Assembly: GCA_032622095.1 (NCBI GenBank)
Contig: CP136067.1
Location: 97,456,707-97,520,706 of the forward strand
DNA from: Siphonodentalium dalli
Lineage: Eukaryota; Mollusca; Scaphopoda; Gadilida; Siphonodentaliidae
Direction: 5' to 3'
DNA length: 64,000 nucleotides
The notes under the pieces are model-generated. The model worked only from the letters and a program-made list of their open reading frames with translations. It had not been told where the DNA came from and did no database searches. The position numbers were made by a program, and so were the translations under genes. Shown in pieces: positions 25,781 through 37,479 of the stretch (positions are counted from its first letter, which is position 1; every line of letters starts with the position of its first letter).

Positions 25781-25879
25781 GAATATTTCAGAAGATCCCA
25801 GACCGTATGCTGCCATTATGAAATCCACAGTAACACGGAACAGTACTCCTAGCCTAACCATAGAAACAGAAAAGCTGGA

Positions 25880-26045
25880 ATAAATCAAGAAGATTTTGTG
25901 ACAAATAATAATCACAATGAAGAAAAACAAACATTCCTAAAAGATAGTTCAAGAAGATCTTGTGACGACTAATAATCAGACTAAAGAAAAAATAAATATT
26001 ACTAATAGATAGTTCAAGAAGAGGTTGTGTGAAACAAGAAATGCA
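25880..26045 (+). repeat. About 65-bp tandem repeat, 2.5 units
   Basis: AAGAAGAT(T/C)TTGTGAC and AATAATCA-A-T-AAGAAAAA followed by A(A/T)AGATAGTTC recur at about 25886, 25948 and 26016. The array begins right after the env relic. Confidence 0.6.
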
Positions 26046-26483
26046 CATTCAAGAAATATAAGTATTCCCATAACAATGCGCTTAAGGGCGTTCCCAGATG
26101 AAAGAATGAACATTCCCCACATGATTTGCGACGTCTTAAAATCAAATGTGATTAGTGCAGACACTGACGTCGTGACGGGACATTAAAGAATTTGAAGACA
26201 TTTCGTCGCCTGAGAACTATAATGTTGCAAGTTAATTTTTCCATTTTCCGAGTAAATTGAGTTTGATGATGTTTTGGTATGTTAGTTTCCGTAAATAAAC
26301 AGTTTGTACATATTGAAAAATACCGCAATATAATGGATCACATCGATATCTACTCTAATGGGGAATTTCATGACCAATTATTCGCGCGATTGCGAGTAAA
26401 TAACGGAAACGTGTTTGGAGATACGACATAATTATCGCGGGCTTCTGGTTCATAAAAGGAGGTACAACAATTTTGCACAGTAT

Positions 26484-26648
26484 ATATAAGGATTAACTGT
26501 CATGTGGACTGTTTTTATGGAGATGTTACCGTGAGGTAAGTGGACATAACTTGTGTAAAACCCGAAGGGTTTTACATACAAGTTATGACCACTTACCTCA
26601 CGGTTACATCTCCATAAAAATAGTCCACATGACAGTTAATCCTTATAT
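26484..26648. mobile_element. 165-bp near-perfect palindrome
   Basis: Arms ATATAAGGATTAACTGTCAT and its complement enclose matching segments right up to GTAAAACCC-GAA-GGGTTTTAC near 26564, leaving a loop of about 3 nt. Only a few mismatches occur over about 80 bp of arm. It is most likely a very young foldback MITE; no duplicated target is obvious. Confidence 0.8.
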
Positions 26649-26959
26649 TTATATACATTTAGCGAAAATGCCACTTTTGTAAATGTATTTAAATCGAAAA
26701 GTGTATCGTGACAAAAACAGCCCAAAATACCCAATAGCACCCTTGGTAAAAGTTAATAGGAACAATTTCTCTTCATATTGAAATCCGATGATGTATTACA
26801 TGTAAGTCAATCCTGCGCGAGTCCAAATGCGCCCTAAACATTACGCGTTCGTCTTTCCAAACCCAATGACGTATCGATGTTGTTATGAGCTTGGTGTTAT
26901 TGAGCCGTTGCGCATTCACCGAGAAATAACTGCAACTAGCCACGTGGGCGCCGACCAAT

Positions 26960-29100
26960 CAGAATGCTGGATTTAGTGATGACAACACTTAGTATGTAAA
27001 TATATCTGTATGAAATACTGTAATATTATAATACTGTTGGTTTTATTGTTTCATTCAGGTTTCCAGACCTCAGGTTACAACAAAAACATGCAAAAAGTAT
27101 TTTGTATTGCTATTGGCTCTGTTCCGCTGAAGGAACACTAAATGTGAATTATCTTAACACTTGGACAATATACACCGATGACATTTTGTTAGGAAACAAT
27201 GTAATAATTAATGCTGCCAATATAACTAAATCATCGAAACATAAAATTAGCGTCTACGAAAACCTATATAGACCAAAAAGATAGCGTCTTTCGGGACTTG
27301 GCTTCCTTGCTAACACCAAATTAAGAATCATACCAGGTTTCGCAAAAAATATTGCCTGGAACCCTGATCATATTTATACATAAAGAATACACAGCGTTGG
27401 TTACAAAACTTTGTTAAAGTATATACATATAAGTAATAAACAACTAATTCAATATGATGATGGTTATTCAGAAGCCGTTGTATGAATCCCCTCGGGGTTC
27501 ATGGTGTTTGTTGACTTTGCTCGCTATACAAATCCCGTGACCTCATTGAACTCCGTTCATTTTTACAATAACAATTAGACCCGTTTTATGTAATATAACG
27601 CCGACATCTGTGCTCCCAGAAGAACTTTGATGGACCAACCTATTCCATCAGAATAATATATGAATAAATGGCATTAAAGAGCATCATAGTCCCCACATGC
27701 AAGGGCGTGCACACACCGGAAATAAACTATATACATAATATATAATGGTGTAAGAATATAATGTGTGTTGTTGTTTGGTATGTGAACAAGAGGTTTATAA
27801 TTCCATCGATGATTGCACGGCTGGAAATCTGCAGAAATTAGCTTCCATGCATAAATCGATCTGGTGAGAATCAATCGTGAAATTAGTCAGTACAACCATG
27901 TCATAGTTGTGATCACCCATGTAATATTTAGTGCACTTAAAGCAACTTGGTACCTTTGCGATGGTCCTATGGTTAAACAATTTACAGATGAAGAGAATCC
28001 ACAAACAACGAAAATGAAAAAATAGACATATTTTGTTCTTATATTCATTGCCCCGATTTGGAGATTTTTCGCGATTCTAGTCATTGTTTATAACAAACCT
28101 TGGATTTGTATTGATATTGAATGTCGTTTACTCATAAACAATCATTATAAAATGACAGCATCAGATTATCGTAACTCGAACAATACACATAATCAATCTA
28201 AGAACAAGCTATGCCTGTATCGTCATTTTCTGTTCATAGTAGTACAAACTTGAACTCTCAGAACAATCGCGATTTAAGGCCTCAAGTCGCTATAATTTGT
28301 GATTGAAAAGTATATAACTCAAAAATGCTTTATGATATTTGTAATACAATTACCAAATGAACAAACAGACTAGCGATCCATTGGACGTTGTATGCAGTAT
28401 CGCTACGCGTATGTGCCGTTCTATTTGAAATGAATTGGTTATTTGTACGGAGAAGGTCAGACTTCTTCACCTGCAAAACTGCATATTCAACGGTCTGACA
28501 AAACTCAATGTGCAATGTAGGATAACTGGGCTCAAAATTTCCGAGATATTAAATGTTTTCTGATTATGGACTAGTATACATTGTCCACCACATGTACTCA
28601 AATGTGACATGGTTCTATTTGTGTTTTGTTGACTTTGCATGAACAGTTTTAATGCCATTGATATGTGATAATCTTAGTTATGTGGCAAGCATATGAGTCC
28701 GACCACTACGTCGAATGTTTAACGTTAGCCCGTGAATATCGCGTCCAATGCCTTACACATAGCACTGGATATCGCGTTGTCAGCCCTACCCGCAATATAT
28801 TGGTCCCACATAGCATTATCCGAATTTTAATTGACAGAGCAATGCACTATCAGGTTAAATATTGTCAACTTCCTTTTGTAAAAAAAAGTTCGATATGTTT
28901 GCTTTTGGTAGCAAAATCCTTGAAAGCGTGAGGTGACAGTTAGAAAATTCAAACATAGTGGGGGTAAAATTTCCCAGAGTCAGAACATTTTGGTATGATC
29001 TGGTTCAAGGGGGTGCAATTGGAAATTATTCAGCGGGGAACCACCCATCCCCGACAAAAATCACCCACGTCCCATTATTTTAAATACAGTTTTCTGATAA
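26960..29100. other. Intron 1 stretch without recognised features
   Basis: No domain, splice-supported exon or clear repeat is seen. Short frames such as 27102-27284 and 28665-28931 have no recognisable motif or supporting splice sites. A small GC-rich hairpin CCCCTCGGGG sits near 27489. Confidence 0.3.
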
Positions 29101-29185
29101 CGTTTCTGCCGTAAATGTAACAAAAATCAATGACATTAAAAGTAAAAATGAGAAATGTGAAGATGGACTTTTGGATGCCCGAACA

Positions 29186-29299
29186 CATAACTCATAACTT
29201 TACTCTAAATAAAAACATTCACAAACACAAACAAACTCGACTACTCCTTGACGACGTTACGGCCACACACAACGAAAAGAAGTTCTACAACAATGAGAC
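29186..29299 (+). repeat. Dispersed repeat fragment, pair of 17168-17266
   Basis: Same core as at 17195-17266 (CTCGACTACTCCTTGACGAC then GTTACGGCCACACACAACGA), in the same orientation. It ends in a TATATTA run. Confidence 0.6.
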
Positions 29300-29399
29300 A
29301 TTATATTATATATTATATTATATATGACTATTTCATTGACTGAGACGGGTCAACAACCTGTCCTCAAGCGACGAAGGACCTCTGTTGACAATGAACTGA

Positions 29400-31684
29400 T
29401 CAATGTCGTCAGGTCGTAATTTGATACATGATGATATACGACCCTAGTGCCACCGCACACAAACATCACCACGGACCGTGTGCACATAGGCGAGAAATTG
29501 TGCCACATTAGGGGATTCTTATTCATCGTAGTGGTACGACGGTCATATTTTGCACCAGGACCTCACGGGGTTATATAATCCAGTGATCATATAGTTGCTC
29601 CCCTAAAACATTGAAACATATATTCCGGTAGTGGTGTCTGCAATATTCAGAACTTCTACCTTGTTATATTTCCCGCTTCCCATCGACTGAATGGATCTTC
29701 ATCTGGGTGTTATATGCTCGTTATTGGTACGTATGTGGCAAGTAATGGGTTAATTACTTACCACTTCCTTACTAAAAGTCTTTCATCGACCATAATATCG
29801 TGATATGGCTTAGTTGCTGAAGCGACCAAAAACCCAAGATAAAAAAAAAAAAAAAATCTTTAGAACAAAAAATAAATGCTATCACAATAAAGGGTAACTT
29901 CTCGGACGGCACAAAACTACCAACGGTATGCGGAATGTAATGATCTATCGTTGTATTATATTGGCAAAAAATTTAGCATGTGGGTTTTAAATTATGTGAT
30001 GTGAACTATCTAGTCATTAAAGACACGGTTGGCTTTGGCGGTGGGTATCCTGTGAAAATATCTCCACCCGTCAAAAACCGCCCCAAACAGAAAGAAAATC
30101 AAAATGTAGATAGACTTTTTCCGTATACAAATAAGAAATATCGCATAAACAGTATGTTTTGGTCTTATGCTTGACCATTGTTATGTAAACAAAAGCGTAA
30201 AAAGTTACTTTTCTGGTGTTTGTTTATATTATGATGGTAAACATAAAGAGCGTTCTTTGTTGGTGAATACCTGATATGGAACTAATAAAGAGCGTTTATG
30301 CCATTTGTTTGTGATTAGCCAGTAGCATTGTGCTGTCTTCTGTAACACAATCAGGCTCTTGCTTAGGTAAAATATAGTAGGTCTTTATGATAACATGCTG
30401 TTTACGCGATGGTCATGGTATATATGAACGGAACTGTATGCGTTTTACTGTTTTTCTGTTTACGGTGTTTGGAACAAATATGAATATTTTCGACAATTAA
30501 GGCCGCACGTGCCTTTAAGCCTCAAGTTATCGAATGTTGATTACACGTTACTTGTGCCGACTTCCATACCAGTTATGTAAAGGGACACCCAATTAACAGA
30601 TATCAGCCAAGTGGTCAGAAGCCGAATGATATGTTGAAGTGATACATGGTTAATGTGACAGTCAGAAAAAAGACATGTTCTGTAATTTTTTCATTGAGGA
30701 TTGTGTACGTAATTTGTTTTGTACTCAGTAGATTACGTCACTTTGCACGAAACAGCAAAGTTAATTATCAAATTGTTTTCTCTGTAAATCCCCTTTGTAT
30801 ACATATCACTGGATACATCGTATACTACGTATTTATGATATATGTGTTTTAATTTGTGGCTCAGCTTTGTTACCAACTAAGATACAGGAAGAATAATATG
30901 TATTCTATATATGCTTTAATGACAGTTATTGGTTGTCGATTAACTGTCTAGCAATATTAAATGTGTTTTCCTGGTGATAGATAGTTTTTGCTACTTTTAT
31001 ATATATTACTAATACCATCTTGCTTTTCTAGCTCGTACGACATGCGTACGTGGTTAGTTTCCACATTATATAACAAAGATAAAAAATGAGAATTTCCTTC
31101 AATTTCCCCGATTATATACAATTAAATTTGGCAAATCATTTTGAAATTAGGCAAACAATATTTCATTTGGAAAAAGTTTTAGCAATTAAGATGGGCCATA
31201 ATCCCCTTCCCTGGCCCATTCCCTGACTCCGATATGTTAGAAAGGCATAAAGCTCAATTTTTTTTCATGTGATATACAAGATATTCAACTCGTTATGTTG
31301 GAATATAAGAATACCAAACATTTCATGAGCGACTAGCAGTGGAAATATCAATTTTCAACGAGCGACGGCAGGTGAAATAATAAGGAATTCACTCAAAACA
31401 CCATGGTTGTTTTATCTATTGTATGCTTTAACGATGTCGATACTTATTTTTTATGTATTAAAATTGTTTATTAATGCCAAATAATTTCTCACAAAGCGTT
31501 CAGAAAATTGATTGTTGAAAATTGATTGTTGATCGCCAGCTGATAGCCAACGTACCACTTTCAAATGACGAGAAATTAGTCGTCCACTAAAGAAAATAGT
31601 TCCCGGAAGTTGTCTTGAAAAGCAGTAAATAATTATGGACGGATTCTAATTTAAGAAATTTGAGAAATGTAAGCAGGGTGCGAT
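29400..31684. other. Intron 1 stretch, one old repeat, otherwise unremarkable
   Basis: 29400-29580 weakly matches 4560-4765 (TTAGGGGATT, GTGGT-CGACGGT-AT, CACGGGGT). An A-run lies at 29840. 30245-30300 repeats AAAGAGCGTT twice. No gene or RNA is recognised. Confidence 0.3.
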
Positions 31685-32130
31685 ACATGTTTGACACGGA
31701 GACGACAAAACAACTTGTCAATGCACTTGTAACAAGCCGCATCGATCATTGTAATTCTCTGCTCCAGGTCATTCAAAATTGTGCGGCTAGGCTTGTCACA
31801 AAAACCAAAAAATATAACTCCTATACTGGATAAACTGCATTGGCTTCCGATCGAGGAAAGAGTTCATTTTAAAACAATATTAATCGTTTACAAGTGTTTA
31901 AATGGCTTGGCACAATCTTACCTATCCGATATCGTTGTACGTTATCAACCACCTATACCACTTACATGTAGGTCTGCAAAGTCGTACTTGTTGATACATA
32001 CTCCTGGTAATCTAATAACATGCGGCGACCGCGCATTTTCCGTGGCCGGTCCCAGGCTCTGGAATTTATTGCCAGACCACCTTAAAGCTCCGTAACTTAT
32101 TGATCAATTAAAGCAGCTTTAAAGTGCCAC
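31685..32130 (+). pseudogene. LINE reverse-transcriptase C-terminus (relic 1)
   Basis: Frames carry the conserved C-terminal block of CR1/L2-type non-LTR retrotransposons: LVNALVTSRIDHCNSLLQ, then IQNCAARLVTKTKK, then LHWLPIEERVHFKTILIVYK, CLNGLAQSYLSDIV and GDRAFSVAGPRLWNLLPDHL. There is an internal deletion between the first two pieces, a frameshift near 31805 and another near 32110. Only the distal reverse-transcriptase thumb/tail remains, as expected of a 5'-truncated insertion. The domain would copy RNA at the target site; this copy is dead. Confidence 0.85.
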
Positions 32131-32199
32131 TTGTTCAAAGGTGCATTCGGTCACACACAGCAAATATTTACTTCTCTAGTCGGGACGAATTAAACTCGA

Positions 32200-33400
32200 T
32201 AATCAAATAGAATCGTGGGTGGTGGAATGTTTTGTGGCAAATTCAGTTGGACGATTTTGGTCACTAGTTCTCAAATCCGGCAATTCAAAGGGCGTGTGAT
32301 GTATATAGAATTGAAACCAGCTTTTGTTTTTATTAATTCAATTGATATTTTATTAAAAGAAACACCCTTTTCGGAAATGTAATATTTTTTTAACAGAAAC
32401 GCCCTGTTATGTTCATGCATACATGGGCATGGACACGGACACATCGAGCACGAATATACCTCAGCGACGAGAAGACACTGCTAGAATTGTGTTTCATTGT
32501 AAATTAACGCTAATGGACGGACTATTTTATTATGACTGTGTTGGGACCCGTACCCCATTTAAAATGTTGAACACACCACAGACTGACGGAAAATACTATC
32601 AACATTAAACAAGGAAGTGGACAACAGGCATTACTATCAGGAAATAATATACAATTTGTATGCATATGTTTACAAACGTGAGTTTACAAAAACGATTGTT
32701 TGTGATTTGGGGACACATCCCTATTTATTTTTTTTAGCAAATCCCGAGCAGAAAGAATATTCTATTGACAACAGACATGCAATATTATCAAGATATATAC
32801 ATACACGTATAATGGATGGTATGGTTACCGAAAGTATGTACATGGCACTTTAAAAAGCGGCTGGCAATTTAGAAAGGCGAACTCATCACAAACTAAATGA
32901 AACTGTTAACCAAGAGTGTGGACAAAAGATAGTTTTGTTATGAAGCACACTGTTGGCATGGATATTAAGGCTCACAAAGTTCAAACTTGCTCGACGCAGA
33001 AAGACATAATGATAAGAAAGACATATATTCACTGTTTTGGGGGGGGGGGGGGACACCCACCATATTTGAAGTCTTGAGTTGACCAAGAGCTGAAGCACAA
33101 TTCTATTTTTGTATAGTGCCACAGATTGTCGAGACATACATATTGTGCATTTCATGAGTGCACTGTCATGTATACACAACCTCAGTTATTATAGTAAACA
33201 TATCATACCACCTTGTGATGTATTCAATACTTTAAATATGGTAGGGGTTTCCCAAACCATCGAAAATATCCAAGTTTGCCGCTATACCCACCAATAAACG
33301 AAGAGACCACGTCCTGTATATGATGGTATACGTGGAATAACTAATCCTACAAAATGATTACATTCAAATATTATAAAGTCCTCTGCGTGAGATGATCCTT
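32200..33400. other. Intron 1 stretch without recognised features
   Basis: Two open frames at 32423-32608 and 32617-32853 show no known motif. A 13-base G run lies near 33040. Nothing else stands out. Confidence 0.3.
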
Positions 33401-33411
33401 AAACCATAAAA

Positions 33412-33740
33412 GACAAAATTATTCATCATCCACGGGACCCTGAAAGTGTTTGTTTTGTAGTGCTATAATGTTACATATACCATTCAGGTCACATACATGT
33501 ACATGTCGAATAATTGGCTACTAATGTTCGAACTCGGTTCTGCTAAAAAGCGTTGTATTTTATTTGTATACAACACATGCATAATCATTTGGAGATACAA
33601 TGTCCACGGCGATACGATAGTGGTTTAAATAGCAACATGCGTATATATGAGGGGGGAAATAACAATTCATCGCAAACTACCTCATTACAAGAAAATGCGG
33701 TTTTCCAGTGTCGCCAGTGGTTTAATCATAATCACATGGT
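33412..33740 (+). repeat. Dispersed repeat, uninterrupted copy
   Basis: The segment starting TCATCCACGGGAC and running through CATTCAGGTCACATACATGT, TTGGCTACTAATGTTCGA and TTTTCCAGTGTCGCCAGTGG matches 39448-39500 plus 42459-42730. The second copy is split by the Helitron at 39501-42458. The family is unknown. Confidence 0.75.
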
Positions 33741-33863
33741 CCCATCAGTGGAATTAAATTGGCCAAGGACAAATAACACTTTAGCATTAACGAAGTTGTC
33801 ATTTGTGGAGATGGCACGATTTTGAATGTCTTCTCATTTTTATTTGAATGGTCCGGTGTGTAA

Positions 33864-34087
33864 TGTGGTTATGTTAATAGACGCGGCATGGATCCTGGTT
33901 ACGATAGTACAAATATCTCATTTTCCCGCCAAAATGGACATAGCATATGTCAGCACCCATACGTCGAAATGGCAAACATTCCGACAAGGAGAGTTACTGC
34001 TTTTAATTGTGCCACTACATATATATTCCATAAGAATGACGTGTGTTGCCCATTTGGGTATAACATTTATGAAAATAAAAGTCGCTG
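33864..34087 (+). CDS. Uncertain Cys-containing open frame
   Basis: A 74-codon frame ending in TGA at 34087 contains ICQHPY, FNCATTYIF and DVCCPFGYN, four closely placed cysteines suggestive of a small secreted module. A possible acceptor TTAATAG ends at 33880; the frame is otherwise closed upstream at 33861. It lies between exons 1 and 2 of the lectin gene on the same strand, but ends in a stop, so it would need an alternative transcript. I do not recognise a family and it may be chance. Confidence 0.2.
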
Positions 34088-34379
34088 ATCCCGCGTTTGC
34101 TTAAAGGATGTGGCTTTTTGGAGCATTGGCTTCGTTTTATGACAAAGATGTCAAATTCCGATAACAGACTGATTCCAACTTATTGATGACCCGTGTGTTC
34201 TTGTGTGGACAGCACAGCAAATATAAAGTTCAAGTTTGACCACGTTATCATTTAGAAACAAAAGTTTTGATTTCAAAGTCATAATTCCGCCAATATCATT
34301 AGACCATGATTACGCTTTAACTTGATCGGTATTTTCTGACCTGTAAACCATTTACAAACTATCGAGAACTTTTGTTAAA

Positions 34380-35023
34380 CATTGTTCAAATTATCCAGAC
34401 AACCCAAAAATCGACGGACCTTCACCAAATTCGAACTTGGAATGTGCCTCCCTAATTGTAAACATATACCGGATATCAAGAAATGATGTTGATCGTTGAT
34501 CAAGTTGTCATTCAGGCAACCCAAACATTGTGATTCCCAAATTTAAAAAGGGTAATAATTTCGACTAATAACTTCGTCAGCAACCATCAAGCCATGATCA
34601 AAATATAAATTGCACCTGTGTAGAAAAATGGGATCTACGTGCCAAATGTATAAACATTCTGCTGAATATTGCTCAAGTTATCATCTAGATAATCCAAACA
34701 ACTGTTTTCTGAATCGAAAAGAGGCTCAACTCCGTCAAAAATCATCGGTCATTGACCAAATTAGATATTGACACGTGCGAATTCAAATACCAACAACATA
34801 CCAAATCCCACGGAATTATGATTCATATAATAATGTTGAAGTTATGATATGGCACACGCTGATGGACAACGGACATACGGACGGACATGCTGATACATAT
34901 ACCTTTTATTCGTGAAATAATAACTACTATTAGTAAGAGTATACTCTCTGTCACCATAATATTTCACCAAAACCGAGTATTCCACACCACGTTAATCTTG
35001 GCAACGCATGGTAACCCTGCTAG
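34380..35023 (+). mobile_element. Helitron family A-like 3' end with minisatellite body
   Basis: The end at 34991-35023 (GTTAATCTTGGCAACGCATG then GTAACCCTGCTAG, followed by T) is a mutated family A terminus. The body at 34380-34850 has about three units of 150-170 bp starting CAAGTT(A/G)TCAT(C/T) and including AACCCAAA and CAT-G-CCA(A/T)GA. The same unit family occurs at 38570-39080. No 5' end was identified. Confidence 0.55.
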
Positions 35024-35029
35024 TTCAAT

Positions 35030-36007
35030 AATATTTACATACCCCGTCTGTGTTACACTAAATCATGTTCGGTGATTGTTCAACTTCCAACTGAGTCACC
35101 CGTTTCATACCCCATTAACACAGACTGTAACACGAAAAGACGTCACAAGCTGTTGACCCAATCTGACCTAATCAAAAATGTGGTCAGCAAAATAATTGGG
35201 CGTGCTTGTAAAAGTTCTGCCGAGTTCTTTATAACGATCACATTATCGTTGCTAAGTGATTCGAAATCTGATATTGGGATGACTTAATGTCCTGCGTGGG
35301 CTATTCTCAAATTTTCAGCAGATTTTATGAAAATAATTAAGAATACAGGGAATAAATCGTCAAAAAGATATATAATTATAAGAAATGAATGTCGTGTGGT
35401 TTTTATTTTGGGATACGGTGCTGTGGTCGTTTGCGGAACATTTCGTGAGAGCCATTTTGCTTCCCTCAATAACACACACACCCACTACATTCATTTCTTA
35501 AATATACGTTAAAGAATTATGGCGATCCCATAAGTTAAGTATAATAGTGAGCATGAAAGCTAATTCTGGGAAAATAAAATTAATACTGGATAGAAAACCG
35601 GACACGAGTAGACACCTCCACATATACTAGTCTGTGTATTGTGGGTTGTTATATTATTCTTGTGATATGTACTCATTTCGCAATTCAGGTTATTAGCAAT
35701 TTTTCGAGTGTCGCAGATAGAAAGCACGGATATCCATTCTGAGAAACTTAATACTGAACAGATATCGGACACTTGTAGATCCCCTACCCCGTAATATGGA
35801 TTGTGGTTGTCGTGGTATTGTGAACACATATGATTATTCTGGGAAACTGAATAGACGTCGAACTCGTGTAGAACCCCTATCCATTTGTTGATTGTGTTTG
35901 GATATTGGTGTAATTACATGTTTCAAAGTTCAGGTTAATAAACTTATGTCGAGTGTCGAAATTAGTGAGCACGGATGTTTATTCTGAGAATCTAGACATC
36001 ATAACAG
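35030..36007. other. Intron sequence before exon 2
   Basis: The motif ACTCGTGTAGA(A/C)CCC(T/C)A(T/C)CC and GATTGTG-TTG recurs loosely at 35605, 35775 and 35860, suggesting a degenerate repeat of about 90-170 bp. Nothing coding is convincing. Confidence 0.3.
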
Positions 36008-36296
36008 CCACTTTGTTTAATATCATATAAATCCGGTTATACTTCAGAAACAATGTCATCTACTACCATTGCAACAACGCCACCGCCACCACCATCTCCA
36101 ACAACAACACCACCACCAACAACAATAGCAACAACACCACTATCACCAACAACACCACCAACAACGACAACAACAGCAACAACACCACCATCAACAACAG
36201 CAGCAGCAGCGACAACAACAACAACAGCAGAAACAATAACAACAACCATTCCGACGAGACAACAGACAACAATCATTCCACTGCAACCAACAATTG
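36008..36296 (+). CDS. Exon 2: Thr/Pro-rich mucin-like linker
   Basis: The translated frame is overwhelmingly Thr, Pro, Ala and Ser (runs of PPPPPSP, TTTPP, TTAAAATTTTT), then a less repetitive tail ending in QPTI. This composition is typical of O-glycosylated stalks between extracellular domains. The donor is TTG|GTATTT at 36297, phase 1, matching exon 3. Two acceptors are possible. AACAG ending at 36007 gives phase 0 and joins exon 1 in frame, adding about 14 ordinary residues (PLCLISYKSGYTSE). ACTTCAG ending at 36047 has a better pyrimidine tract but is phase 1 and needs a further upstream exon or another exon-1 donor. The coding strand is nearly an ACA/ACC microsatellite, so length polymorphism is expected. 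The opposite-strand Val/Leu frames are mirror artefacts of the same triplets. Confidence 0.6.
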
Positions 36297-36402
36297 GTAT
36301 TTACATGTTATTATAGTTCGATTATTTTGAAAACTGAATCATTATTTTTTTATACAAAAGAAACAATACGTACGGCGATATACTGTTTTATAGCACCAAT
36401 TG

Positions 36403-37012
36403 CATGTATCCATATGTCTGCCCAGGTAAAGCATGTAACCAGGTGTCTGCCCAGGTAGAGCATGTAGCCAGGTGTCTGCCCAGGTAAAGCATGTAGCCAT
36501 GTGTCTGCCCATGTAAAGCATCTCGCCAGGTGTCTGACCAGGTAAAGCATGTAGCCATGTGTCTGCCCATTTAAAGCATGTAGCCATGTGTCTGCCCAGG
36601 TAAAGCATGTAGCCATGTGTCTGCCCAGGTAAAGCATGTAGCCAGGTGTCTGCCCAGGTAAAGCATGTATCCAGGTGTCTGCCCATTTAAAGCATGTAGC
36701 CATGTGTCTGCCCAGGTAAAGCATGTAGCCATGTGTCTGCCCAGGTAAAGCATGTAGCCAGGTGTCTGCCCAGGTAAAGCATGTAGCCAGGTGTCTGCCC
36801 ATTTAAAGCATGTAGCCATGTGTCTGCCCAGGTAAAGCATGTAGCCATGTGTCTGCCCAGGTAAAGCATGTAGCCAGGTGTCTGCCCAGGTAAAGCATGT
36901 AGCCAGGTGTCTGCCCAGGTAAAGCATGTAGCCAGGTGTCTGCCCAGGTAAAGCATGTAGCCAGGTGTCTGCCCAGGTAAAGCATGTAGCCAGGTGTCTG
37001 CCCAGTTAAAGC
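36403..37012. repeat. 29-bp minisatellite, about 21 units
   Basis: The unit is AGGTAAAGCATGTAGCCAGG followed by TGTCTGCCC. Variants change CCAGG to CCATG or TGCCCAGG to TGCCCATT. Because 29 is not a multiple of three and the minus strand has no stop in any phase, three long overlapping minus-strand frames appear; they are artefacts. The array starts about 105 bp after exon 2. Confidence 0.95.
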
Positions 37013-37109
37013 GACTGTCATGGTAAGCTAACCCCCACCTAGCACCATAGGATGAAAAAAGCGACGTCAAACATCTTGATCGTTTAAAGGTATAAACATA
37101 GCTATCACA

Positions 37110-37466
37110 TGTGACCCGCCATATCAAATCCAGTCGTAAGTCTGGATTTGTTTTACCCTGAGCCAAAGCATTCTCTTATATATGCGAGTCGACCATAGGT
37201 CGCCTCGCATATATAAGAGAATGCATTGGCCTAACAATTTTTATCATTTTGTTTAAATAAATGTTTTTTACAATTTTTAGGACATAACATAAAAACAACC
37301 ATTACCCTGCAGGGAGCCCCACACATATATAGAAGTATATAGAAGAGTGTCGTCTGCTCATGTTTGTCTGGGGCTCTGTATGGGTGAAATTATAAAATTG
37401 GTAAAGAATACAATACAGGGTAAACAAAATCCCGACTTACGACTGGACTTGATATGGCGGGTCACA
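37110..37466. mobile_element. MITE with TGTGACCCGCC ends, one inner hairpin
   Basis: It shares termini with 14477-14937 (TGTGACCCGCCATATCAAAT). It has one copy of the about 70-bp palindrome at 37160-37227 and an inner segment GCAGGGAGCCCCACACATAT that is inverted relative to the 14.5-kb copy. TA follows the right end at 37467-37468. Confidence 0.82.
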
Positions 37467-37479
37467 TATGACTCGGTCA

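Noticed and set aside
32423-32853. Two adjacent open frames that might be exons
   Set aside because: There is no recognisable domain, the frames are separated by stops, and no clear acceptor or donor sites flank them.
36037-36276. Minus-strand Val/Gly- or Leu-rich proteins
   Set aside because: They are the reverse reading of the triplet-rich linker exon, which has matching splice sites on the + strand.
36342-37166. Minus-strand repeat protein (TWLHALPGQT...)
   Set aside because: The 29-bp unit is stop-free in every phase, so these frames arise automatically.
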